From Erodium maritimum (lineage: Eukaryota; Streptophyta; Magnoliopsida; Geraniales; Geraniaceae): 64,000 nucleotides of DNA. The position numbers and the translations under genes were made by a program. The DNA is taken from assembly GCA_963921825.1 (NCBI GenBank), contig OY997588.1, forward strand, positions 130,417,203-130,481,202, written 5' to 3'. Under the pieces are notes generated by a model, which ran no database searches, was not told the origin of the DNA, and worked only from the letters and a program-made list of their open reading frames with translations. Of the stretch, positions 47,225-58,500 are shown in pieces (position 1 is the stretch's first letter; every line of letters starts with the position of its first letter).

Positions 47225-48060
47225 CAAAATTATTTATTACAGTAATTTGTAGTCAATATTACAGTAATTTATAGATAATATTACAGTAATTTGTAATCAA
47301 TATTACAGTAATTTATAACAAATATTACAGTAATTTGTAAATAATGTTACAAAACTTTATACTCAATATTACAATAATTTGTAAGTAATATTACATGACT
47401 GTCAAATTACGACCTCATAGAAGAATCTACACAAATACAAATTAGTATAACTCAATGTTAAAGCTCCATATTGACATATGGTAAAAGGATTACAACATTC
47501 TTATAACCTTGTTACAGTATATATTGGATACTGTTATAGTCATAATCATAGAATGTTATAGTATGACATGACGACTTACTACTACATAAAGACATACAAC
47601 AATACGATTACAACATAATTTTAATCTTACTACAGTATATCATGGTGAATTTTACAGCCATACCAATTAGTATAACTCAACATTACAGCCCCATATAGTC
47701 ATGTAGTAAAAAGATTACAACATATTTATAACTTTGTTATAGTATATACTGGATACTATTACAGTCATAATTATACCCATCACGATTTTACAAAAGAATC
47801 CAAACGATGTTACAGAATAATACAAAACGTTACAGAATAATACAAACGATATTACAGAAGAACCCAAACGATGTTACAGAAGAATCTAAATGATGTTACA
47901 TAAAAATTTAAACGATGTTACAGAAGAATCCAAATGGTGTTACAAAAGAATCCAAACGATGTTATAGAAGAATCCAAACGATGTTACAGAAGATTCCAAA
48001 CGATGTTACAGATCCAATCTAATCACCGAATAATCCAAACAATATTACAGAATAATCTAA
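47225..48060. repeat. Two degenerate minisatellite arrays
   Basis: Array 1 (47225-47400) repeats TATTACAGTAATTTGTAA at about 25-bp intervals. Array 2 (47790-48060) repeats GATGTTACAGAAGAATCCAA at about 22-24 bp intervals, at least eight times. Confidence 0.85.
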
Positions 48061-48484
48061 ATTATATTATAGTTAATTACGAGTGATATTACAAATCCAA
48101 TATGAGCTTTCTCCCCAAGTGAATCACCACTACATAACAACAACCTTTACGCTACAATGATCCAAAACCTTTACACTACAATGGTACATGAATCCATAAC
48201 AACAACAAAAACTATAACTCACATTCTATATTAATCGAGACAATGAAGCTCAATATTTATTCATGATTGGAACTTTTAATGTCTCAAAATTGAATCAATC
48301 CTTCGTTTTCAAGGACAATAAGTATATATAGGCGATTAATGTTAAAGGGTTGACCATCCATCTATTGATATTGGGCATATTTGTTTTTTTTTTCCACTGA
48401 ATATCTCTAATTAACTAATCATCAATACTAAAAACCTCAATCAATACCAAACATCAATTAACAACTAATCGTGTACTTCATATC

Positions 48485-48960
48485 TTGAAACTTGAGACCA
48501 ACCAAAGCGTAATATCCGTCACAATAGAAGAACCTTCAATAAACACCCACAAAGACAATTACCTCATTTCACGACTATTTTGGCAATGGCTTCAGGTGGC
48601 TCCATGGAGAAACACAGTGGCTGCGTTTTGTCCAGCCGAACTAGTCGCCTCCGTGTCTAGCAGAGCAAGAGGACAAGGATAGAAGCTTCGTGCTCGATTA
48701 CTCGTGTTTGTGGCGGCGCTACGGAGAGCAGACTGGAACAATGAGTCCATGATGAACGTGGGCTGCAACAGCCGTACTCGGGCAACAGTTGCTCGGATCG
48801 TGGAACTAGGGTGTCGATCCTCCATGACGACACAAATTGAAGGGGCGGCGACGAGGTGGAGCAGCAACGGTGGCTTCGGAGTAGACAGACGAACTCGATC
48901 GGAAGGGGGGATATTGAATGAAACCAAATAAAAATTAGGGTTGTTGTGGCGAGGGTGAAA
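48485..48960. other. GC-richer insert in the TA-flanked element, origin unknown
   Basis: Base composition jumps relative to the surrounding arrays. Open frames exist on both strands (48592-49044 minus; 48704-48931 plus) with no recognisable domain. It could be captured genomic sequence. Confidence 0.35.
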
Positions 48961-49490
48961 AAGATGAAGTAAAAAGACGTAAATGACCTCTCGTGAGTAG
49001 GAAATGCCTAAAGTAATTACTAAGATGCAAAGAATTACAAACATGCCATTAATAATGCTGAAATAATATAGGCCTTTGATTTTTTCTAATCTAATAGTTC
49101 AGATTTATTTACGTTTTACATTTTAACAGCCTATTTACAACGGATTGTGTATATATATATATATATATATATAGTAGATGAAGTGACTGGTCATAATAGT
49201 CACAATTCTTCATTTTGTAGTAGTTAAAAAATTGTTTAATGGATAATAAAATATGAATCCAAAAATGAAGATTCAGACACACACCTCCATGTGCCCCAAA
49301 TGCCATAGTCTTGATTAATATAATTTTAACAAGACCCATGACAAATGTTTCAATATACTGATCACTTGGTACATAATCCATTTAATTAGAGTAATGACAC
49401 ATTGCTATATAAACACATTATTTTCTTCTATATTTATCAATATGGTACCAACCACATTTAAACAAACTAAATGTTCCAACATTAAATTCA

Positions 49491-50035
49491 TTTTTTTTAA
49501 CGTAACGGTCATAATGGCTCTCTTAAGAGCCGGTCCTACTTCATCACGGCGGCATCACCGCTTTTAAAGGCATCGGTCCGACCATCAACTTTTACTCAAC
49601 CACCACCATCAACACCTCCTCCTCCATCTACTCCAACATTTATGTTCCGGATTTCCTCTTAAAACGACCGGAGGAAGATATCATAGGCGTTCCGTTCTCC
49701 CATCACCGCTTGCGATCGAGTACCATCATCTCCTACCCCTTCTCCTCTGGCGATCAACCGACCGTGACCAGCGTCGTCGCTTCTTCCTCCTTCTCCTCTG
49801 GTGATCAACTGGCCGCCACCATCTACTAAGGTCCCGCATATACGCCGCATCAAGATTGTGGCACACCGGATCACTTCAGGACTCCGCGTAGAGCCGCTCC
49901 ATCCCCCTCTGTTGGATCGGGGCACTGACACCTAGACGAGGTCTTTGAAGTAACCTTGCCACGACTAATAATTGACAGATCGAGCAATTGGGTGTGTCTG
50001 GGGACGTACACTCCGCTCTGCTTGGGTCAAAGTCA
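49491..50035 (-). mobile_element. Dispersed non-LTR-type repeat, copy 2
   Basis: Starts with a T-run and AACGTAACGGTCATAATGG, a reversed LINE-type 3' end. It aligns by eye with 31321-31809 plus 34111-34150 and is the uninterrupted copy that proves the later insertion in copy 1. Confidence 0.7.
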
Positions 50036-50849
50036 TCTTGACCCCAAGCATCCCTTTTTTTTGGTCTTCTTCTTGGATGCCCAATATCCCCTAGATTTCT
50101 CGAATAGGTCTCCACCGATATATCAGTGTTTTTATCATACACCACATGCATTTTCAGGTCGAGTTATAAAAAGAGCGAAGTGAGCTGCGAACCATGCGCC
50201 ATTCGTCTGACCAATACTTTGTCTATAGGTATTCCCCCAAGCCCATATATACACATTGAACCGAAATACTCATGAATCTACCCAAGGATACTTATCCATC
50301 ATCGCATGGGTGGTGAGTACCTCTGGTGTGGCTATTGAAATATGATTCGTACACACTAAATTCGCAAGTGCGTCTTTTGGTAAAGGATTTGGGAGACTTA
50401 CCTTGTCATCTCATCTTTTACGAAAATTGTGCCTTCAGAGACTGACCATGTCCTTAGAGCCTCACAAAACCTATTGATGCCCGAGTTTGAATGCTTGACC
50501 AGCCTTGTACCAAGGTACTAAAGGCGCACAATTGGATTACTCACCTTTCCGAAGATCCAATGACGTCCTCCTGCCTTTGATAATAATGAGGGCCTCTAAA
50601 AATGTAAAAGTTCTAACCCCAGATCAGGTAGAAGAATGTTGCGTCTGCATTGTCGGTGAGACAATGGTACCCGTATACCTCTCACCGATGTTGATCATTG
50701 GAGGAGGCGAGGGTGCTTGCCACCTCTCGGTTGACCGGACCCAAATTCCTTCATACCCTGCTCCTACATCAGATCCTTTGTCGTACCTAGTTGGTCGACC
50801 TCCATCTTCTTTGACCAAGTTCCCCACCGACTAGTGTTGGGTCCGATGG

Positions 50850-53018
50850 TGACTATCAAGGCAAGCCTTCGTCTAAACTCGTGAAAGGCTTTGCTCGGTT
50901 GTTACAAGCAGCAGAAAGTCGGGGAAATATTCATGGGGTAAGTAACACGCATTTGGCTCCATTTCTCACCCATCTTTTCTTTCTAGATAACTGTTTATGT
51001 ATACCGTAAGGCCTCCCACATTGAAATAGGGAGGTTCCGGAATTATCTCAAGATGTTTGAGGAAGCTTCGGGTCAGGTCGTGAACCTTCAAAAATCGTCC
51101 CTATTCTTCAGTACAAACACGCATGCGGAGGCTCGTGGGGGAGGGGTACGACTATTGGGGATCCCTGAACTTCAAACTCCTCCACCTATCTCGGGGTCCC
51201 AAATATGACGGGTCGAAGCAGAAACCAAGGACTACAGTACATTCAGGATCCTGTGCTGAGGCGGATCCAAAGATGGGATTGTAAGCTTCTCCACGGGGCA
51301 AAGAAAGGAAGTATTGGTTAAATCAGTCCTCCAATCTATCTCGACTTATGTCATGAGTGTCATGCGCCTTCCGCAAGGTACTTTGGAAAATATGAATGCG
51401 GCTCTAGCGCGATTTTGGTGGAAATCATCGGGAGGCAGTGAAAAGTCGATAATTTGGCAGTCTTGGTCGACTATCGACCAAAATAATTAGGAGGCCTTGG
51501 ATTCAGAAACCTTCAGGATTTCAACACCGCTCTGTTGGGTAAGAAATTATGGAAGATTACAACGGATGAGTTAAGTCTTATAGCACGAGTTCTGAAGACA
51601 AGATATTTTTTGGATTCCTTGGCGCTAGAGGCAAAAAGAGGATTACAGTAGAGTTTTGTCTGACAGAGTCTACTCTCGGCACAAGATCTGCTCAAACAAG
51701 GGGCGAGGAGATCCGTAGGCCCGGGTGCGTCAACTTAAGTCCTTCGCCATCCCTAGCTTATAGGGAAGGAACCTTGGATAACAACAGTAATCCAGAACTT
51801 GAGCACTTGAATGTTATAAGACTTATGACACAAATGGAATGAAGAACTAGTCCAAAATATCTTCAACGAGAGGGATATGTTAGCCATTCTTGTAGTGCCA
51901 ACAAGTACCTCGGCATTATCAGACTCATCGTATTGGTCCAGGGAACACCTTGGCCAATACTCAGTCAAGTTAACTTATGGGATGATCAATCATGATCATG
52001 CTACCACAAATACCCAATCGGGCACTTGGACCTCAATATGGGCCTTATAGGTTCTTCCGAAGGTACGCACTTTCTTATGGCGAACATGTGCAGGATGCCT
52101 TCAAATAACGACTAGACTTCGCTCGCGCAAGGTGGAAATGGAATCAGTTTGTCCTGTTTGTCAGGAGAAGGAGGAATCAGAGTTTCATCTATGGTCACAT
52201 ATCCGAAAACGATGGAATGCTGGCGACGAAGCGAGTTAGTTCTCCCAACTGAAGCCGGGGACATCACATGATGGTTGTGATCCATTCTACTAATCAATCC
52301 TCCGATCAAAGGAGGGGAGGTGGGTTGTCTTCTATGGAAAATTTGGAAAGCTTGGAATAAGAAGGTATGGGAGAATATATTCCCTACTGCATCAACCATT
52401 CAACATACGGCTTCTATACTAAATGTGAGATGGGTGGAGGCCAAAAGTTGGAAGGGGGAAGGTAGCATCATTCCCATCTCGGACAGGTAGCGGAGCAGGA
52501 ACTGCATGGACTTACCCGCCTTAAGGAACCTGGGCCATTTACACGGATGAAGCTCTGTTCGCATCAACGGGTCAAATGGGAACATGATGGGTGTGCAGGG
52601 ACGACACGAGTCAACTCACTCGGGCGTGCTCTTCCTCGTTTCATGGCCACTAGAATCCGGGACTAATAGAGGCTTACGCCATCAGAGACGCATTGTAGTG
52701 GCTCGTGCAGGAACCACATCATAGAGCCACCATCAGAAGTGATCGCAAGGTCATAGTGGATATGATCAATACAAGGAGAAAATATTCATCTCCTTTAAGG
52801 ATAATCGTTAGCGATTGCATTTCCCTATTAACTAGACTCGAGTATGTGTAACTCGATTTTGTTAAGCGAACAGCGAACAAAGCAACTCACTAGCTTGTCA
52901 GAGCGACATGTTACTCCCCTGTCTGGGAATGACAAAAAGGGTATATCCCAGAACCATTCTATCGTATTCTTATTACCGATATTTAATAATATGTCTCCTT
53001 TTGATAAAAAAAAATAGA
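50850..53018 (+). pseudogene. LINE ORF2 C-terminal half: reverse transcriptase end, zinc-binding domain, RNase H remnant
   Basis: On the plus strand AESRGNIHGVSN and HLFFLDN (a decayed F-A-D-D motif, about 50910-50990) are followed by YLKMFEEASGQVVNLQKSSL. Then come a connector (LGGLGFRNLQDFNTALLGKK) and zf-RVT (VRTFLWRTCAG, then CPVCQEKEESEFHLW at about 52150). A faint RNase H region ends near 52900. The element ends ATGTCTCCTTTTGAT followed by nine A, a classic plant LINE tail. Many stops and frameshifts are present. No ORF1 or N-terminal endonuclease is seen, and 50036-50849 is not recognisable. Confidence 0.8.
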
Positions 53019-54639
53019 CCTATTATCAATTATAACATAAATTTATTTACTTCGTCTGTTTTAGAATATCTGGTATCTTAAAATTTGACATCTATGTTCT
53101 TTTCTATAAAGTGATTCGTTTCAACTTTTGTTAGAATTAGGAATAAGAGTTTATTAGTTGTTCACGACGAGGAGCTGAAGCATAGGAGGAACACAGCTGT
53201 AAAGGACTTCCTATTAACCCTATCTTTGTTGTTTTGTTTTTCAATTCTTTAACTAATCAGTGTTGTTTTGTCTTGTACTTTGAGCATTTGTTCTCAAAAT
53301 TCTGATACAGATCTAATTTTCATGATAAATCGACCTGTTTCTATTCTTTGTTAATTTACATGCTATTTCAAAAAAGTCCAAAAGTCCAAGTCGTCTTGGA
53401 CAAGTAACCAATTTCACCCGTTAATAGTTATTACAAGGCACATTCTACTATCTCCTTTTGAAAAACTTACAATATATCTTTTTTAAGCATGTGGACTGAG
53501 TTTATTTATCGACGAACCAAAACATAGATAAGTAGAATAAAGTGGAAAGGAAAAGAACGAGATTCAGTTTTAACTGTAGATATTGAACGTTAGCTTTATA
53601 ATAATCTGTCTGGACATATTAAAGATATATAGATATCCGGCTATTCCATGGACAAAAGTTAGTGAACATGTTCTACATATGTTGCTAAAGCCGCAACTCA
53701 CGATACTTCTTTCCTAGCTCGACTTGAAAGCATCCGCGCCAATTGATAGGGGACATCTAGGGAGAACACCAAAAAAATAAGGGAAATAAGTCGTCGGCCT
53801 TGTGTGGAGATCCCTATGGAGTTGGGTCAGCTCTACATCGTCATTCAGTCCTGTTTTGACCTCTCGGTGATTTTGGTGACTCATCAACTAGGGTAAGAGG
53901 TTTAATCTTCAACCCATGTTGAGGTTTCCGATCGCTGACAATCCCTGATCCCAACTATTACAGGGGGTTCCCGATTAGAGGCATGATTGGGTATGGTAAG
54001 GAGGGGAGTGATGGGGGTGATGTTGCCGACGTTGGTGGCGCGGGAAGTGGCGGTCCACGGGGCGGTGGCGACAAGGACAGCGGTGTTAGGTACAAAGGTG
54101 GATTTGCTGTCAGATCCGACGACGGCACATGTGATGGAGGCGGTTCCAACAGTGTTGGGGTAAAGCTAAGGTGCTGTCAGATTTGGTGGCGGCGTAGATG
54201 GTTGATGTGGTTCCGGTGACGGCACGGATGGTGGATATGGTTCTGGTTCTGTAGGGCTTGCTATGAATTCCTGGGAGGTCTACATCTCCCTCCATATTCT
54301 ATCATTCCAACTCATTCAAACGGAGCTGCAAAGGTTAGAGGTTATGGTGATGATGGGTATAGCACATCAGAGTTGTGGTGGTGAGGGCGACAATGAAGGT
54401 ACCGGTGAGGGCGGCGGTTGATGATTATGTAAGAAAGGAGAAGATAAAGAATCCGATTTGGCCGAGTTCTAGACCTAGGGTTTTTTTTAAATAGACAATA
54501 TATCTAAGACGCATACAAGTCAAATTGAATTCAAAATTTTGAAGGTTTAATTCATGCAAAAATATAAATAAAAAATATACTATTATATATCAAATCGAGC
54601 TTGAATGGCTTATATAGAATTCCTCGCATCTGCATTTTT
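53019..54639. other. Intergenic and repeat-like DNA, no gene recognised
   Basis: AT-rich to about 53740, then GC-rich sequence with GGTGGCGG-type runs (53980-54430) resembling 8540-9300 and 57844-58080. ATCTAGGGAGAACACCA at about 53757 also occurs near 8307. No domain seen. Confidence 0.4.
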
Positions 54640-54985
54640 TGTTTTTTTTGAGCGAAAGGTGCAATTCATTAATTTAAATTCAAATACATCTGAGTGCATC
54701 ATGAATAAATACTTGACCACGAAGAACAGATAAAAGACACAATGGTGTCACAGTTCTGTTCATACTATAACCGTCCCTAACGGTATTGGGTGGGCCAGCA
54801 GCTAACACTGAGCTGGGATGTCGTATAGCCAAGGAAGGAAGACGGGGGTTGAGAAGGTTCCCGAAAATTGTCCAAGGACTCCAACAGTAATAGTGGGAGG
54901 CAAAACATGAATCGGGGTTCCCTCCCTGGAAAAATCTCTGATTCTCTGTTCACTTGGCATTGAACCTGCAAAGACAAGTTCAAAT
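54640..54985 (-). mobile_element. Probable retroposon fragment with reversed 3' tail
   Basis: A T-run followed by GAGCGAAAGGTGCAATTCAT resembles the reversed 3' end of the LINE at 60335 (T-run, ACTAAAAGATGCAATTTCAT). No coding domain or target duplication was resolved. Confidence 0.4.
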
Positions 54986-55073
54986 AAAGTAAAAAGGACC
55001 CGCTTACTTAGCCAGATCCATAATAGTGAAAGGGGTCGAGGCGGTTGCGATGGTGGAGGCTAGGGAGAAGGGC

Positions 55074-57848
55074 GCGCTTGTCACGCCCCAAATCCGGTTT
55101 TAACCCGGACTCGAGACATGAACTAAAATAATAATAATAAATGCAATTTTAAAACAAAGGAACTCCAAAATAATAGTTCAAACCAATAATTCCGACAACA
55201 AGAGTCAAATGCTCGAAATCCAAGTAATAAGAAGTTTAGTACAAAAGGAAAGTACGTCTCTAAACCATCCAAACTAGGACTCTCGCTAAGCTCCCAACGC
55301 TCCGAGACGTCCTCTAAATCAAATCGTGATCAAAACCGGTAGAACAGTAGAAAAGGGGGTGAGCTTTCACTCAGTAGGAAAAAGTAGTAAAGGGAGTGAG
55401 AAATTGCTCACCACCACGGATACCCGTCCGATTATGGCATACTAGTAAGGAAATAACAAGAACCCTTTAAACAAATAACCCAAAGACAACGCTGGACCCC
55501 ACTCGGGAGCAATTCGCAAATCAAACTCGACACCAAACCGACTCTCGGACACTTCTCCTCAACTATGCATTTAACAACTGTCACCCAATCAATTCTCACT
55601 AGATTACGACCACATTTATCTCATAACTAACCATGCGTGCGAACTCGCACAACAATACACTGAACTCGGATATAAATGTATTCAAATCACATAGGATCAC
55701 ATGACCGACATAAGTAACCACAGCGAACCAAAACAGATCAACACACAGAGTAGTATCATTAGTAACCACACCCACACCAAGTATCCCATAACAACACGCC
55801 GGATTCCATAGCACGGCTCAACCATATCGTACCGAACTCAACATCCGCCTAGATATCATCCCGGAACACACAACATCGGGGTGCAACTCATATCAAACAT
55901 ACCGGATCAGAACACACAGCATCGGTCGGATATCTTCCCGTAGCACGGGGTACAAATCACACCACACATACCATACCGGAACACTGCATCGGCCTAGGTA
56001 TCCTATACCGAAATCCTCTACGGTATAGATATCACCCCGAAACACCATCCTCAGCCTAGATATCCTATACCGGAATCCTCTACAGTATAGATATCGTACC
56101 GAAACACCTAGCCTCGGTCTATATGTCCTACACCGGAATCCTCTACGGTGTAGATGTCATACCGGAACACCTAGCCTCGGCCTAGATATCCTACACCGGA
56201 ATCCTCTACGGTGTAGATATCATACCAGAACACCTATAATCGGGTACACGTCATACCAAACATATCATACCAACGTATCACACCGAACATATCATATCGA
56301 CACATCATACCGAACATATCATACCGGGACACACAACATTGGTCTATCAATCACCCGATCATGTCACAAGACAATAATTCACCCTAACATTCACCACGTT
56401 CTCATAGCATATCATGATCCTTACTTTAACAACGGAACATACCACATAGAAAACATCACAAGCTACTAATCACAAACAAGCGCAACCAACACACAATCCT
56501 ACGGGCACGACCTGGCCCACATGCGATTCTACAGCACAACAGTCCCACACCTACGGGCACGACATGGCCCGAAAGTGGTTCCATATTTAAAAGACTACTC
56601 TAGTTATTCACATCCTACATGTGATTCCACAATTATTCCGGTTACTTAAATAATATATGAAATTCTAGTAACTTTCCGTAATTAAATCGGTATTCGCTAC
56701 TTTTCCCTACCTTAACCGCTATCCAACACGAGCAGCCACGAGTCGCCTAGTAGCCTCCTCCGCCTTGATCGGGAACAACGTCTAAGATCACAAAGTAATA
56801 CGAGAATTAATAATAATTCAAGGATGGTTTAAAGAGAAAACACCCAAATTAACTCCGACAAGAAAGCACAGACCATATAGTAAACCGGGCCGGAGCAAGG
56901 CCCGTTCCGGGCCGGTCAGAGGCATGTTCCGTGCCTCTCAGAGGGCCAGTCAGATGCACTCTCTGTGCCGCTCTAGGCAGCCTCCTTCTTCTTCTTCCCT
57001 CAACTTCGTCCCCACGAATCCAAACCTCCAAAACTCCATTGTTAACCTCCAAAACCTCCAAATTCAATCCCAAAAACCCCAAAACTTCAAACCCAAAGTT
57101 GGATTTCATCCAATTAACAAAAATCCAATTAGTTTCCATCACAAACTTCCACCTTTTCACCATAAATCATTCATTTAATCAAGGAAGAGCTTAAACCCCT
57201 TACTACCCAAGCTAGTTCATGCATTTTCTACCAAACCCACAACTAGGAAATCATCAAAAGAGGGTTTTATTGAGTGCTCACCTTAAAAATGAAGAGGGGA
57301 TGAGAAATATGTGGTGGAAATCAAGCAAAAGGCCTCCCTTTTCTTCCCTTTCTTCAAGCAATGGAGCTCCACTCTCTCTCTCTCTAGGAAATTTCGGCCA
57401 AGACACAAATATGGGCTGAAATTGCTTCAGATGTGGCCTTTAACCTAATTTAGAATTGTCCATTTTCCCCCTTAACCTCTTGTCCTTTAATGCCCAAAAA
57501 ATGGCGGTCAATTAGGTCTTTCCCTACCCTTTCTTCTCCTCCAAGACTCATGGACATGTTTCCATGTGGGGTCCACCTTCACTCACAATTATCTCAGCCC
57601 AAATAAATTAATCCGAATAAAAACGCTAATTCGACCCCGTTTGACCCGAGTTTGACTTTTTCACAAAAGTACTCATTTGAAAGGAAATGACCCAACTAAG
57701 CTAACCGTAACGACGACTAAGCTTTTTGGGTCCCGGAAAGGTCCTGAATGACTCCCGGAGTCATAGGTTGACTTTTCCGGCGGAAAGTCAACTTTTCCCA
57801 AATTTCACCGGTTCGACCGGTGTCGACCGGGGCGGTTCTTACAGCGCC
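55074..57848 (-). mobile_element. Solo long LTR of the Ty3 superfamily, reverse orientation
   Basis: Runs from TGTCACGCCCC at 55079 to GGTTCTTACA at 57843, i.e. TGTAAGAACC to GGGGCGTGACA on the minus strand, 2765 bp. The flanks GCGCT (55074-55078) and GCGCC (57844-57848) fit a 5-bp target duplication with one transition. It contains the GAGT-GAAA-GCTC hairpin (55360-55373), a 61-bp minisatellite and AGGATG-type units. No internal region is present, so the element was reduced to a solo LTR. Confidence 0.85.
55986..56230. repeat. 61-bp minisatellite in the solo LTR
   Basis: Four units containing TATCCTATACCGGAATCCTC and TACGGTATAGATATC, with complementary halves (CTATACCG against CGGTATAG). 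It sits in the same relative place as the array at 45047-45258. Confidence 0.88.
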
Positions 57849-58500
57849 GGTTGCGGCTGTGGATTTATGGACGACTCTAGTGATGACGAAGACATCATAA
57901 ATGGCGGTGGCATTAGAGGCAGGGACGACCTTAGCGATGGAGGCGACTTCACAGACAGCGGTGGCAGCATCAGGGAAAGTGGCCTCAGAGGCGTAAAACC
58001 CCGGAGTTGTAGAGGGGGGACTGAAACAGGTCGGGAGATGTTCGCTGGTGGCAGAAGAAGGTCAACGTCACGGTGGCTAGATGCGACTCGAATGAAACCC
58101 TAGCAGAAAAAACCTTCGCAGGATCCCTAGTAAGGGTGTAAGGGAAAAGGATATGTAGAGAGAGAAGCATAACCATAATATAGGCCATGGTAAAAACCAT
58201 GGCCATAACCATGGCTTTTGGGTGATGCGGTAGAGAGCTTCTCCTAGTGTTTTTCTTGTGTGCGCGTTATACTGCATTTTTGTTTAAAGGCTCTCATCTG
58301 CATTTTAAATACGCCTAATGTATTAATAAAATAAAGAAAGAACTCCATGTCACCTCGTGGTACTAAAGTCAAACATCAAATCATAACCCACATATATGAA
58401 ACGTATCAGATATTAACGGTTTTTACCTTATTAATTCTCAAAATATATCAAAATCTGTTAAGTGTGACTAACGCCGTAAAATACTAGTTACATGCCTGTC
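57849..58500. other. Continuation of the GC-rich repeat split by the solo LTR
   Basis: GGCGGTGGC-type sequence to about 58080 continues the texture left of 55074. After that AT-rich DNA begins. No gene recognised. Confidence 0.35.

Larger units (their letters stand above)
46921..49146. mobile_element. Inverted-repeat element inserted in a TA microsatellite
   Basis: The left end GGGGTACAATCCGTTGTAAAT and the right end ATTTACAACGGATTGTGT are reverse complements, and similarity extends about 50 bp (TTGTAAAATGTAAA against ACATTTTAACA). TA tracts lie on both sides. The interior holds AT-rich tandem arrays (47225-48060) and a GC-rich part (48585-48945), with no transposase. It is a non-autonomous DNA element of uncertain class. 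Plant elements that insert in TA microsatellites (Micron-like) are known, but the terminal repeats here are longer than expected for those. Confidence 0.6.

Noticed and set aside
48592-49044. A 150-codon minus-strand frame as a captured host gene
   Set aside because: No recognisable domain, and an overlapping plus-strand frame exists. Kept only as a GC-rich insert of unknown origin.
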